This document shows positions 24,927 to 37,500 of a stretch of 64,000 nucleotides of DNA, piece by piece. The stretch spans positions 25,790,372 through 25,854,371 of the forward strand of contig NC_052506.1 in assembly GCF_014356525.2 (NCBI RefSeq), given 5' to 3'. The notes beneath the pieces are model-generated. The model had not been told where the DNA came from, made no database searches, and saw only the letters and a list, made by a program, of their open reading frames with translations. The position numbers were made by a program, and so were the translations under genes. Within the stretch, counting starts at the first letter, position 1. The number at the start of each line of letters is the position of its first letter. Origin of the DNA: Nilaparvata lugens. Taxonomy: Eukaryota > Arthropoda > Insecta > Hemiptera > Delphacidae.

Positions 24927-25097
24927 AGTTAAGTGAACGGAACACGTGACATCCTTTTTAAAAAGATTTATTCAAGAAACAAACCGGCATAGTGACTGCC
25001 CAAAATACAGAAATGAGACAAATAATCTTAATTACTAGAGCTTATATACTATTCTAAGTGCTGTATCAGCTACTATACGATAACAATGGGTATAACT
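24927..25097 (-). mobile_element. 3' LTR of a gypsy/errantivirus-like element
   Basis: Read on the minus strand it starts AGTTATACCC and ends TTCACTTAACT, the AGTTA...TAACT style of gypsy-group LTRs. It is directly preceded by a polypurine tract (GGGGAGGGAGA, 25098-25112). It contains GTATATAAGC (TATA-like) and AATAAA. At about 171 bp it is short for the group. No 5' LTR partner is seen, because the element is truncated at its other end near 35580. Confidence 0.6.
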
Positions 25098-25223
25098 TCT
25101 CCCTCCCCAAGTTTGGAGTTGTCCTCAGCGACCAAAAACTGATAAGACCCAATATACAAAAACTGGTTAAAACAATATAACATAATACTCAACTAAGTTA
25201 TCAATACATACTAATACAAAAGT

Positions 25224-26770
25224 TTAAGAACAATTTTTCAAGTATTTTTCGGTTGGGAGGTACGGTCCGCCTAAGTTACAAGCTATTTGTTTCTTATCAG
25301 GAATATTTCGATTACAAAATTTCAATGAGATTTTACATTTGTAATAAATAACTACAATTATTATCAACAGCACAAACATTCCAATTGGGATAAGAATATA
25401 ATGAAGTAGGTAATTGCTTTCTGCTATAAATCCTCTATAATTTCTAGTGGTTCTATATTTAGATTAGCTTTATGGATCAAGTCGAAAGATAGATTTGTAT
25501 ATAGTGTTTTTGCAGGTTGTTCTGAGGGCAAGGATACAATGCTTTCCCAATAAACGTATGGTTCTAAAAAATTAAACAGCTTTTCTGATTCTTCAAGCTT
25601 CAAACATTGAGTCTTCCTTGGATAAATTGTAATGTTTTGATTTTGTTTACTTATAGTGCAAGTGGTAATATTGAACATCAAATATTTATTTATGACTTGA
25701 ATGTATCTTATAAAAGGTTGAGCCTCACTTATAACTAAAGATTTACAATCATGAAGGTCCTTATCGTCTAAAAGTTGACTTATACACATTAACTATTCTA
25801 GACATATTCTTACAATAATAATTATTTCTTATTAGTACACAATCTCCTGTAAACAATGAGTTATCTTTTCGAATTATGAATGACGGATGTTCAACAATTG
25901 TTCGCAATTCATTTCCTTTTACGACTGGATAAGATAGGAGAAAAAATGTCTCATAGGCATGAGAATACAAAGGCAATTGTATAAAATACGTAATGAAATC
26001 ATCTTTCACATGACAATGTGCAGACCCTAGCTGCCACAAAATTTCGGGTTCATTAGAAATGAGACAATTTAGCCGAATGAATTAATAAAGACAATTCGTT
26101 TCTAGACAGAATACTTGAATGGATTATGTTTAGTCGACAAAATTCTAAGCTCTCCATAATTTATCGTCTATTTTATTTTTTATGAGAGTCAGTGTGTTGA
26201 ATAAGAAAGAATGTTGTTGAGTTAGCTCTATTGAAGTGAATTGAGTGGTGATTGAATTAAAATAATTTTTTAGTTTGACATTGTTGGCATGAATGACATC
26301 AATCCCATTGTTAAATTTGTGTATCAAATTTCTATTGATTGACAATTGATTTTCGACATTATGCTCTAATTGATATTCGTTTGCTTTCTCTAAAATTTTG
26401 TCATATTTCGCTTTGTCGTCAGCGTCCATATTTCCTGTAATCCAGCTAATTGCGGAACCAAGTCCGTTTATGAGACCTCTCTTAATTCTAAGATTATTTA
26501 TATGAATATGATCAAATTTTAACTTAATATCATCTAAATACAAACGTAAAATATTACAACGATTCTTATCACTATCCTTAGATCTTAAAAGGTTCACAGA
26601 GTCTTCAATATGTTTTAGTTCAAAATGTAGTCGTGTAATGTTTATGTTGTGCATGTATGTGTATGTACCATTTATAATGAAGGAGTTGTGTACAGTACTC
26701 GAACTGGTGCAATGCCAGAAGATTTGGTCAAGTCGGTTACTTTATAGGACATTGCTGGGACCAGCAGCAG
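25224..26770 (-). pseudogene. env: Errantivirus-type env, broken
   Basis: The coding order on the minus strand is: a hydrophobic leader-like stretch near 26770-26700, a surface segment, a furin-type site RIKR followed by GLINGLGSAI (fusion-peptide-like, about 26475), a helical region, a second surface-type region (26039 down to 25424), and a transmembrane segment plus short tail ending at the TAA at 25224-25226. The membrane segment is read from raw sequence just below 25424, in a different frame. At least three frame changes and stops break the gene (near 26660, 26140-26040, 25760 and 25430). In this family Env resembles baculovirus F proteins and mediates membrane fusion. This copy cannot make a complete protein as it stands. 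Confidence 0.8.
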
Positions 26771-27170
26771 GAGAATGCGGAGCATCATGTTCTGAAACAA
26801 ATTTATATTATTGTTCTTTTTAACTATTTTCCGTGGTCGTTTCATCCTATTAGGATGGATTTTGAATGGTCGTTTTTGAATTGCTCTGGGATTTGTAGCA
26901 ACATTTTGTTGTTTATCATATTGTACTTGGAAGAATTTTGGCTTGTTCTTTTTATTGAAGGTTGTTTTAATAAATGGGGCTTCGGGGATTTCGACGTCTG
27001 TTTCCCTATTCTTATTCAATAATTCTGTCCTAGTTTGTTTTTCCATCTCAACATTATCTTTTACCAATTTATGTATAAGCTGTAATCTATCGTGATACTC
27101 TTTGGTACGCTCTTCAGTGATAAGCTGTTCTGTAGTGTCATTCAGAAAAGAATTCTCAGAGATGCCGAAT
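26672..27170 (-). pseudogene. pol: Pol C-terminal tail overlapping the env leader
   Basis: The frame 26672-27067 reads a basic, Lys/Asn/Arg-rich tail typical of the end of gypsy-group Pol. It runs without a stop into the hydrophobic leader assigned to env (MMLRILLLLVPAM). In the family, env is made from a spliced message, so overlap here is expected. A frame change or stop separates it from the integrase core above 27172. Confidence 0.55.
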
Positions 27171-27171
27171 G

Positions 27172-28294
27172 TTATTTCCTTTGTGTCATTTTTAAGGTGG
27201 AATTGAACGCAATCACGGCCGTTTTCATGTTAGTTCCAGTGCTATTATTTCTATATTGAAGTTGGATAGAATTTAAAAGTTCAATTAGAGTGGAGTGAGT
27301 TCGTTCAATTAACCCTTGCGAGTCTGGATGACCAGGGGTAACATAATAAGGTTCGACTTCATAAAGTTTTAGAAAATCACGTAGACCAGCGTTGTCAAAT
27401 TCTCTGCCGTTGTCCATCTGTACGATCTTGGGGGTTGGATAGAGAGAAAAATAGTCGAAGAGATGGTCTTTTACCTCGATTTGATTAAGACTCGTGAGGG
27501 GGTAGACTACGAGTCGTTTGGAGAAACAGTCGATGATTTATAAAAATTTACGTTTGTCATACTGAAAGGCATCAAGTTGCAGTTTTTCAAAGGGCTTCGT
27601 AGGAGTAGGGGATACTTTGTATTCTGCACGAATGGGGTGACGTTCGTATTTAGTCTTCAAACATATTGGGCATTTGTTTATGAAGTTAGTAATATCACGC
27701 ATCATTGAAGGCCAATAGTACCGTCGTCAAATGTGTGAGTAACTCTCTGAAATTCCTCTATGATAGGTTTTTCCAGTATGATAATTGAAAACTACTTCTT
27801 TTTGTTCGTCTGGATCAGTAATGTCAAGATTAACTTTTTTATACCGCTTAATCTTAACTGAGTTGAAACTTTCCTTAATGACTTTAGCAAAGTTGTTAAA
27901 CATTGATTCCTAGCCTACTGATAACTCAGTAAAAAACCATCTTTTGAACAATATACACCATACGTGGTATTCGGTTTCAGGTATTCTAAACAAAATTTGT
28001 TTATGTGTTCGAAATCTAAGCAGGGGTCTTGAAAACAGAGAAGGAGTCTGTTCTTATCAAAAATTTTCTGAAGGGTAGGTGTTTTGTTTCCGCGTTCAAT
28101 AAGTATCTGATTATGTTCAACGTTCAATATTTTATCGTCGTCTACTATCTGAATTTGTTCATTTGAACTGTCTGCTGAATAAATTGTCACAAGGCTGTCA
28201 GTGTCATTATGAATTGGTAAAGCATTGTCGTCAATTTCTTTAGTTGGTTGATGAGTATCGGTATGATCGGCATTGTCTTCATGAAGAAGAATAT
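27172..28294 (-). pseudogene. pol: Gypsy-type integrase region, broken
   Basis: From 28294 downward the frame carries an acidic linker, then degenerate His-His/Cys-Cys finger pieces around 27800-27680 (KCPICL). The catalytic core comes next: the DNGREF motif near 27415 holds the second Asp, and IERTHSTL near 27305 holds the Glu of the DDE triad. Stops near 27900, 27730 and 27540 separate the blocks. The frame 27915-28376 partly overlaps the neighbouring LTR: its first 26 codons are LTR sequence and not pol. Confidence 0.8.
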
Positions 28295-28298
28295 AGTC
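28295..28298. other. Target-site duplication, left (AGTC)
   Basis: Four bases flanking the nested LTR element. The partner at 34850-34853 is AATC (one mismatch, GACT versus GATT on the minus strand). Removing the element plus one copy rejoins the host gypsy frame. Confidence 0.65.
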
Positions 28299-29103
28299 TG
28301 CCGTGCTACCAATTTCTCCTAAATCGGTTGGATAGCATTTTTCACCTATTAACCTAAGGATAGTTATCGGCTCCAATGTAATAGATTCTTGATAAACTAT
28401 GAATGGATCTATCGCCTATGAATGAGAAATCCAGTTTTCAGAGCAAACCAACTTATAATCTTCAGAAGAATTTTGGCAATATACTACACAAATACACAAA
28501 GAACAATACCTTATACACTTAAGCATCTAAAGTCACTACAAGCTAAATACTTATCCAGTTTATATAGTTGAAAACAATGGCTATAGGCTTGTAGACACAC
28601 AAATCAATTAATTATAGACAAAATAGAACACTATAAACTGTTCAAAACTCAATTTAAAACATAAAAAATTCACTTAAACAGAAAAATATTCAGAGAGCAC
28701 AAAATTAGAACACACACAGCCAGCCATCATTTTTAGAGAGAAGAAAGCCTCCTCGTCAGAACAAAAACCACATCTCAAAATCAGTGTCTACGTCATGGAC
28801 ACGTCACCAAAAATTTATAAATTACAAGTTTAGAATTCACATTTTATATTTGTTCTCAATAAAACTTTATTTTGAAACTATTATTTTAAATTTTTATATA
28901 TCATCTCTATTTAAATAATCCATTTATTTGTTAATTCTGTCAACTCAGCCTCGGTGACACCATGGAACATGCAACACAATCATTTACGATAAATTCTCAG
29001 TCAAAAAGTTGTCCGTATATCGATTACTCTGATATTTACTATAAAGTTTTATAGATCTCGAATTGAAGATTCGATTCCAATCGAGAAAAAATGTAATATT
29101 ACA
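28299..29103 (-). mobile_element. 3' LTR of nested LTR retrotransposon
   Basis: 805 bp. Read on the minus strand it begins TGTAATATTACA and ends GGTAGCACGGCA. It matches 34074-34849 over its length. Compared with that copy it has an extra segment of about 27 bp near 28733-28760 and scattered substitutions, so the insertion is not brand new. Canonical TG...CA ends. Confidence 0.85.
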
Positions 29104-29120
29104 AATACCCCCCTCTTGAC
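29104..29120 (-). other. Polypurine tract of nested element
   Basis: On the minus strand, GTCAAGAGGGGGGTATT lies immediately before the 3' LTR. A purine run here fixes the element's orientation as minus. Confidence 0.65.
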
Positions 29121-29284
29121 ATAAAAAATTTTACTGTTTGAAAATTTAAAGAAAAAAATTACATTGACCCAATGGAAATTGTTGAATTGTAAATTCGAGA
29201 ACAGTAACAATTTTTTATATAAAAACATTACATGTTGTCCTATAATATTGAAAATTATTATAAAAATTCATCAATAGCATTTGT

Positions 29285-30910
29285 TATATGTTTCCAAACA
29301 ATATTTCAAAGTATAGAATATCAAAATTACTTTTGATTTAGCTTTATAATTTAAAGGAAAATATCTCAACAGAAAGTTTAATATATAAAGAATAGTTTTT
29401 TGAAATTGCACATAAATTTAATAGATAGAAAAATTCAATTTTTATTGCATAAAAAAATTAGTATGTTGAATAAAAAAATTATTATTATTTTTTTTTTAAT
29501 GAATTGATGAATTGTTACATTTAATTTTCACATAAAATTTCAATAAATCAAAAAATGTTCATTTCTTTCACTATTGATGCGGTTGATTTTATCGATGCAA
29601 ATTTTGGAAAACAGTCCATTAAGGCACTCAGTATGATTTTCAGTTAAGTGTGACTCCAGTGTGATGACATCAGTGTTGGGCTGATCCGAATACTCGTAGT
29701 GTTGGGCTGATCTGGATGCACATAGTGTTGGGCTGATACTTGTAGTCGACTGATGCATATCAAACTCAATACAGGTGACATCTCAGTTAGCATTGCCTCA
29801 TGCTTGTAGTAGACGGCTGCATACCAAACTCGATACAGGTGACATCTCAGTTAGCATTGCCTCATGCTTGTAGTAGACGGCTGCATACCAAACTCAATAC
29901 AGAGTCACGTAAATTTTGTATCATATTTGTAATTATACAATGTACATTTCAGGCTTGAAATGACAATGTAATTTGTTTTTCGGAAAAGAGATAAACGCTG
30001 CATACAGGATTAACTTAGGTGAGGATTAATTTAGGTAAGGTTTGGTTTTTTGATATTTTCAGCTTTCAAGGTTTAGAGTTCTGCATACAGGAATAATTTA
30101 GGAGAGGATTTTTGAATCAATTCTTTCATGATACTGTGACTGTTATTTTGAATTCAAAGTTGCAAACGTGAACATGGATGGCAATTACCTCCAGGTAATG
30201 TGGTAGTGTTGAAGTTTGAGATACAAGGTCAGCAATAAGCGTTGGCGTTGTCATTGGCGTATGCTTTGGTGTCGGCATTGGCATTAGCATCAACATTGGT
30301 GCAGGCATTGGCATCGGCATAGGCATCGGCATAGTTATTGGCGTAGATATTGGCGTTGACATTGACATCAGAGCAGATATTGGCGTTGTTATTGGTGTAG
30401 ATATTAGTGTAGATATTGGCGTTGATATTGGCGTTGACATTGACATCAGAGCAGATATTGGCGTTGATATTGGCATAGGCATCAGAGCAGATATTGGCGT
30501 AGTTATTGGTATAGGCATCAGTGTAGATAGTGGCGTAGTTATTGATGTAGATATTGGTGTAGATTTTGGCGTTGACATTGACATCAGAGCAGATATTGGC
30601 GTAGTTATTGGTGTAGATATTGACATCAGAGCAGATATTGGCGTAGTTATTGGTGTAGATATTGACATCAGAGCAGATATTGGCGTTGATATTGGCATAG
30701 GCATCAGTGTAGATATTGGTGTAGTTATTGGTGTAGGCATCAGTGTAGATATTGGTGTAGTTATTGGTGTAGTGGCATAGGCATCAGTGTAGATATTGGC
30801 GTAGTTATTGGTGTAGATATTGGCATTGGTATTGTTGTAGGCATCAGCATAGATATTGGTGTAGATATTCAATTGATGAGTCACACTAGTTCGAAAATCA
30901 CCCAAATGTT
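29285..30910 (-). repeat. Dispersed repeat, copy 2, with long Pro/Thr/Ile minisatellite
   Basis: Reverse complement of the window-start repeat. It contains three units of about 64 bp (29750-29900) and a long minisatellite (about 30240-30890). The minus-strand frame 30126-30905 reads as P-I-[ST]-T/A-P/L-type repeats over about 200 residues and ends in the same 38-residue tail and stop as copy 1. A second small frame (29540-29758) has a 43-residue C-terminus that is also conserved in copy 1 (about 810-940) with two changes. Two conserved frames suggest remnants of element proteins of unknown function. Confidence 0.55.
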
Positions 30911-33062
30911 CTTAACACTCTTCATGGCGTTCACTTGTTGCTGATTTCGAGATTCACGTGATAATTATTTCAATGTTTATGTCCATGCTGTACCTGTTAT
31001 CTTAAAATGCTTATAAACTAAAAGGAAAATTTTGATTAGGCTATCAATACAATCTAATACACATGAAAATTATTTCTAAGTATATAATCAATATAAAATT
31101 GAAATTTGTTAACATCTTATTATACAGTCAGCAATACATATATTGTGAAATTTGGAGACATCAATTACAAAATTTTAATAGAAAAAAAAATTTCATTTCC
31201 ATTTATTCATTGTTCAAATATTTTATAAAAAGCCAATTATTCAATATTATTAATCATCGTTTGTTGGATACTATAGTTTATTTTGACTTTTCAATGTTCT
31301 AAACACAAACTACATTTCATGACAAAACTTTACTATCAATCATTAAACAAGAAATCATTCAAAACATCAATAATATTTTGCTTCAAAGGCAATCAACATT
31401 CATAAGTAGGCTAATCTGCATCTATGGCAATCAACATTATTAATCATTATTTTGCATCTATGGCAATCAACATAAGTAATCAACACAAAAAAATATTATC
31501 TCATTACTGCCTCTCTAAGTCATAACCTCTGTTATTCCTTCTTTAGGCAATAATGGGTTTCCATCTCAAAAAACAATCACATACCAGCAAAATTCTAATC
31601 AACAAACCCCACTAAAAATTCTACATACACTCCAGCATCCATTTCAAACGATAATCAATCATATCAAAATTTATAGAATAAACAGTTTTTTAAAATTTAG
31701 AAAAAGACATCAATTACAAAAACTTTAGTGAAATTTTAACCTTTAACTCATTTCAATTAATAATATGGCAAGACGTTTTTATTTAATGGAAACATTATTA
31801 TTCAAGTTAACTTTCATTAATACATCTCATATATATGGTGACACAATTCATTAATACTTTCAAATTTTGAAGTTTTATTATTATAACAAAAGAATTTATA
31901 CATAAGATTAAATTTCAGCATGTTCTAAATTGAACCATTTATTTTTTTCAAATAAATTCAGAATTTGAAAACTGTATAATGAGTACAAACATTTCAAGAT
32001 TACAATACAAAGATGATCAAGATGGATAATGGGTGAATAAGTTCCCTAAAAAATACAAACAAGAGAAAAAGAAAATTGGGTAAATAAATTTCCTAAATAA
32101 TACAAAGAAGAGAAAGATTAATTAGAGCCTATCCTACATGTCAGTACTGAACTATAGTACTGAAGTATATTTAATAAAATATACTACTATGGAATTTTGT
32201 AGATTCCAAGTATGACTCTAATTTGTTATAATTGTGAGCTATCACTCCCACAAAAACAACTGGTGAAGGAAAAAAATATGTTGACTATTGTGACTGGGTG
32301 GAGAGTTCCTAGATGTCTGTAAGGCAATGTGATAGCAGACTCTAGTATCGGACCACAAAAACAAAAGTATGCAAAAGGTTTTTTACAAACATTTGATGTT
32401 GCAGTCTTAAAGTTTTTATATCGCAAACAAGTAGGTCAGATAATCGAGTCCAGCCATATGTGGTTCACGCCCACAACTCTAAAAGAATCACACCTACTTG
32501 TCTACCAAAAATCCAAAGTATTGGACAGCAAAAAAAAAAAATAAAATGCAAAATGGGTTAAAAGCCCAGAAGAAAACTATAACCTAATTACATATGGCTT
32601 ATGGCACGATATGCAATGAAAGATGAGAACATGGGACATAATTTGCTCTGAAAAACCTAATTACCTAATATGATACCTGAAAAAAATAGACAATTAAAAT
32701 ATGTAATACATGATGAAAAAATATACTGCAAGCAAACAATTATTTACACTACAATGGATAGATTTTAGAAAAGTTAAGTTGTATCAACAATTTAAAGATT
32801 AGGAAAATAAGCTACTATTTTAACTTCCAAAATTATTTCAGAAAAAAAACAAATTTAAATGACTATGGACAAGATTGGTTAAGATATGCATAATAGAAGA
32901 AATTTACTGAACATTACACAAAGACAGGAAAGAATCGAAATTTGAAAAGATTAAGGGCCAAGAAAAATAGGCTACAGGAAAGAAAAAAGACACAATTATG
33001 GACTCTTACCATACACTGTGTAGCGATTATGCTATTCTGAATCCCGGCATAACACAGGATTC
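30911..33062 (-). other. Internal region of nested element, no recognised gene
   Basis: AT-rich internal sequence without a supported frame. No reverse transcriptase or integrase motif of its own was found between 29104 and 33062, so the element appears non-autonomous or heavily decayed. Confidence 0.45.
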
Positions 33063-33880
33063 CTAATCATTGTGTGCTGGGGAATACCCTTTCATCATGT
33101 GATTCACTGTCATCATCTTGTAAGTAAGCAACTTGAAACAACCTTTGAATACTAACACATCAATGGAGACTTTGTGCTTTGTTTTCTTCAAGAACATGAT
33201 TTTATTTATGGGTTCATTTGTTTCAACAAAGCCATTTTGCTCACAAAAGTCAGTCATGTTCACTAGATAATGCTTTGCATACACCTTTTCAATTTTCAGT
33301 TGAAAGTTGAATTCATCAACTTGATTCAAAGCAAGATTCATTTTGTTTACACTGTTCCTAACCTCTACAGAAACCTGTCTCATATAAACATTCACTTTAC
33401 TTACTGTTTTCCTAACTATCAATTTGGCAATACTACTCTCTTCACTGTTGACTTTCAATAAAGACAACTCCCTACCTACTACATTACTCAATTCTACTAT
33501 CTCACTACGATTTACTTTTTCAATAACATTAACTAGGCCTACATTATCTGAAACTTGAACTAATTGATCTTGTATCTCAACACTACTATCATCCTGCTTC
33601 AATTTGTTTTCATCTTCATGATTATCAATGTTTCATGTGCATCTTTCAATAGAAAGTTTATACTAACCTGCTCTAGTCTTATACTAGTAAATTCTTGCTT
33701 CATATCATCAAACCTAGCATTTTGATCTTGTTTCAAATTATCAATCTTAGCATTTTGCTTATCAAACTTAGCATTTTGCTCATCACATCTAGCATTTAAC
33801 TCATCAAACCTAGCATTTTGCTCATCAAACTTTTGTGTTAAGAATGCTATAAGATTCAGATCATTTTTAATGTTTGCCAT
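33063..33880 (-). pseudogene. Coiled-coil protein of nested LTR element, possible Gag, one frameshift
   Basis: Starts at ATG 33880 with a short leader. Repeated seven-residue units follow (DEQNAKF, DKQNAKI and variants), a textbook coiled-coil heptad run over residues 18-60. After about 93 codons the frame shifts near 33600 in an A-rich stretch and continues in the next frame for about 179 codons to TAG at 33063. The second part is Val/Ser/Asn-rich with no zinc knuckle. Its position just inside the 5' LTR and the coiled coil are compatible with a Gag-like structural protein; that role is inference. Confidence 0.5.
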
Positions 33881-34073
33881 TTTGTAATATGCACTGATAT
33901 CTGTTCATTAAAACTTGACCACTCCAGAACTGACCTCCCATTCAGCAGTATACCATTCATAACCCATCAAGACATCTATCCTACCAATAATTTTTTATAA
34001 CCAGGGATTCCATGGTGTACCATTTGGGACATATTTATTTTGTAATTCAGTCCCACCACAAGGGGAAACATTT

Positions 34074-34849
34074 TGCCGTGCTACCAATTTCTCCTAAATC
34101 GGTTGGATAGCATTTTTCACTTATTAACCTAAGGATAGTTATTGGCTCCAATGTAATAGATTCTTGATAAACTATGAATGGATCTATTGCCTATGAATGA
34201 GAAATCCAGTTTTCAGAGCAAACCAACTTATAATCTTCAGAAGAATTTTGGCAATATACTATACAAATACACAAAGAACAATACCTTATATACTTAAGCA
34301 TCTAAAGTCACAACAAGCTAAATACTTATCCAGTTTATATAGTTGAAAACAATGGCTATAGGCTTGTAGACACACAAATCAATTAATTATAGACAAAATA
34401 GAACACTATAAACTGTTCAAAACTTAATTTAAAACATTAAAAATTCACTTAAACAGAAAAATATTCAGAGAGCACAAAATTAGAACACACACAGCCAGCC
34501 ATCAGAACAAAAACCACATCTCAAAATCAGTGTCTACGTCATGGACACGTCACCAAAAATTTATAAATTACAAGTTTAGAATTCACATTTTATATTTGTT
34601 CTCAATAAAACTTTATTTTGAAACTATTATTTTAAATTTTTATATATCATCTCTATTTAAATAATCCATTTATTTGTTAATTCTGTCAACTCAGCCTCGG
34701 TGACACCATGGAACATGCAACACAATCATTTACGATAAATTCTCAGTCAAAAAGTTGTCCATATATCGATTACTCTGATATTTACTATAAAGTTTTATAG
34801 ATCTCGAATTGAAGATTCGATTCCAATAGAGAGAAAATGTAATATTACA
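34074..34849 (-). mobile_element. 5' LTR of nested LTR retrotransposon
   Basis: 776 bp partner of 28299-29103 with the same TG...CA ends. Internal sequence starts at 34073 going down. No standard tRNA primer-binding match was recognised right after it (AAATGTTTCCCC on the minus strand). TSD AATC at 34850-34853. Confidence 0.85.
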
Positions 34850-34853
34850 AATC

Positions 34854-35585
34854 ATTCATATCGAAAACAGAGCTACCAGTACCACAATCATTATTTTCCA
34901 TATCATGGGGCTCAGAAGTATTAGCATTAGCATCATTGTGATTATTGAATCAAGTTAAAGCATTCGCGATGTCATCAAGATAACCATTAGGATCATCTAT
35001 CGGTGGTGGGTCATCGTTACTATCCAACTGAATCAAATCGTCTATGTTTACGTCGTCAAAGCCATGAAAGGGTAGGTCTTCGTTGCCGAAGCCTAAAAAG
35101 TCATTATCATCGTTGTCCATTAAATTGATGGGCTTTGAGGGTATGCGGGATAGTGCATCTGCCACGTGATTGGTTTTTCCCTGCTTGTAATTAATCTCAA
35201 AGTCAAATTCATCTGAAAGTAACTTCCATCCAAGTAGTTTTGAATTAGGTTATTTTATGTTTCTAAGCCATTGTAAAGGTTTGTGGTCTGTTTGAATCAA
35301 AAATTTTCGTCCGTATAGATATGGTCTGAAATGTTTGCATACCCATACAATAGCAAGTAGCTCTTTTTCTATAGTCGATAAGTTAACCTTGCTCTTATTA
35401 AGTGTTCGTGATGCATAGGCTATTGGGGGGTCATTACCATCAAACTTCTGGGACAATACACCTCCGATGGCAAAGCTGCTCGCATCTGTGGTGACAAGAA
35501 ACTGTTTCGAGAAGTCAGGTAATTGCAGGATGGGGCTGTTTTGTAACATTAGTTTCAAAGCTGGATGTGTTTCCATGGTATGATT
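34854..35585 (-). pseudogene. pol: Gypsy-type RNase H and connector
   Basis: The frame 35250-35576 holds the end of reverse transcriptase and the RNase H start: [15 protein letters not shown] with the catalytic Asp, [12 protein letters not shown], the Glu in [12 protein letters not shown], and [10 protein letters not shown] frame break near 35245 leads to ADALSRIPS (34950-35165), the usual end of RNase H, then an acidic connector interrupted by TGA at about 34947. Its frame, read across the nested element, continues at 28294. The N-terminal reverse transcriptase, protease and gag are missing at the boundary near 35580. Confidence 0.85.
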
Positions 35586-35589
35586 TTTT

Positions 35590-37500
35590 ACAATTTACAG
35601 TAGAAAAAATGATACATGTGTAGTTTACTCAAATCTAGGATACAGAAACCTGAATAGATGGGCTTATTCATTTTCAGCTCCAGCTTGCGTGAGAAAACAG
35701 TAATCACATCCGAACTTATTATCTGCCAGCATTTACATAGGGGATTTGAAATGTACTTATCTAGATGCTTGGCGTCTGTGATAATTTGAACATTACATTG
35801 TTGCTGATTTCCCTGAATTGATTTTCCAAAACATAAATTTGACATAGATTTGAAGAAAGAGACTTCAAATTTATTTTTTGTGGCTTGCCTAATACAGGTA
35901 TTGAACTCAATGTAGTTCCTCAACCAGGGCGATTGAGGAAAGCTAATGACACAATGTACTTTTGTTAATTGCATTCCGAGTTGAAGGTACAGCTTCAAAT
36001 TCAGGTAATGAACAATATACCTCTCTCAATCAAAAAGCGTGTTCATGAGTTTTTTAGTCAGAGTTTGACCATTCTCATTGGTTTGGTACTTGGAGAACAA
36101 TTTGATAGGGGGAATTTGATGAAGTGGAGTGAGGGGGAAATTGGCATGCATATCATGTAACTCCTTGGGGTACTTGAGATCACATTCAATAACATAACCA
36201 GTTTCTGACTCACTCTCCAAATTTGTAAAGTCAAGTGCATGGATTTCTCCCTCTGAGAGGAACTTGAAATTTCCATAAGGTAAGAATTGATTCATAGAGT
36301 GGGCATACAAAGAATTACAATCTATATAAAGCAAATATTTACTTGGTTTTGCGGGGTCATATGTGTCAGGGATATGTTTGTTATTGGCTTCGCAATAACA
36401 CTTGCCAATAAACAAAACATCACCGCACATTCCTGATTCAAAGATTAGATGAATATTGAGATTGGTAATCAATTGTAGTTCAACCTTGGTGTACTTTAAC
36501 ATACAATTCCAAGTGAAATGAGCAAGCGAAAGAAAATGAGTCACATTGAGACTGTATGAGCTAAAAAGCGTTGACCTCATTTCTTCAAAAACTTCAACTA
36601 ATAGCACAGATAGAAATCATGATACTCGCCAAGAGATTTCAACTTGAATGTTGAGAACACTCTTTGTGCCTGCTCATATTCTTTGGGGGAGAGGGGTGTA
36701 TCATTAAGATCATTATAAAAACATTCTATCAGTGGGAGAGAAGTCTCTGCAAATTTTTCAGGGCGAGATATATATGAATAAGGATATACTCCTTATTTTA
36801 ACAAGAGTTGCCCATGTTCAAGATTGGGGTCATTAAATACTGAAAATAGGCATTTGAACTTCAATTCCATATCTGTACTATCTACCAAGTTGCGCACTAA
36901 TACTTCCAAGGATTCATTCATAAATTTATATGAATCTAAAAACTTAATTTTTCCCACTGTCAATGTCAAAAATCTTTCTGATGTATTGGCGATACAGGAA
37001 ATTTCTTTTTTACATTTTCCGAGAGCTTTTAGAATAAAATTGCTGTCAAATCCACTAAAATTATAGAAGTAACAGCTAATTGTATCGTCAGTTTGAGTGT
37101 TTAAATTACATGAGACATGAGCAGCACACAAAAACTTTCCATTTTCATGTGCATGATGGCATACTTCTGTGTCTGTTTCATTAAAAACTTCATCGCAAAG
37201 GCAGCACTTATCAGCATTTTGAAATTCATGTTTCTGATGATCACTTAAATGCTCCATCGGAATTTCACATTTTATATCTGCACTCAATAAATCACCCAGT
37301 TCGATTATTTCCTTGAGAAATTTCTCCATGATCTTTCCATTGATATTACTCAATCTATAGAGTACTGGGCTGTACGCAATATCTCTGTTCACATCAATTA
37401 GGATGAAACAATACCCGCACAGAATATGACATGCCATTTTCTTGGTGTAACTTCTGGTGATAGGTACATCCTTGCTGGAATCAGATTCGTTACTATCCAT
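35590..37500 (-). pseudogene. Polinton/Maverick-type protein-primed DNA polymerase B, broken
   Basis: From 37500 down: an N-terminal CGYC-type segment; a Cys/His cluster (CCLCDEVF, then CHHAH and a CN pair) like that seen in this polymerase group; YNFSGFDSNFILK (exonuclease motif II style); KFLDSYKFM (motif III style); a linker; then YIDCNSLYAHSMN with PYG (polymerase motif A); HYLNLKLYLQLGMQL; and SMSNLCFGKS (motif B style, with the expected Tyr altered). It ends before the YxDTDS motif C. Breaks: TAA at 36793, a frame change near 36607, and TGA at 36026 with the frame continuing unchanged to 35588. Related polymerases are about 1,000 residues, so this is roughly the middle 60 percent. A gypsy fragment replaces its 3' end. 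Confidence 0.85.

Noticed and set aside
27915..28376. Start of a new gene at 28376 (-)
   Set aside because: The first 26 codons are LTR sequence, also present at 34074 onward; the frame crosses an element boundary by chance.
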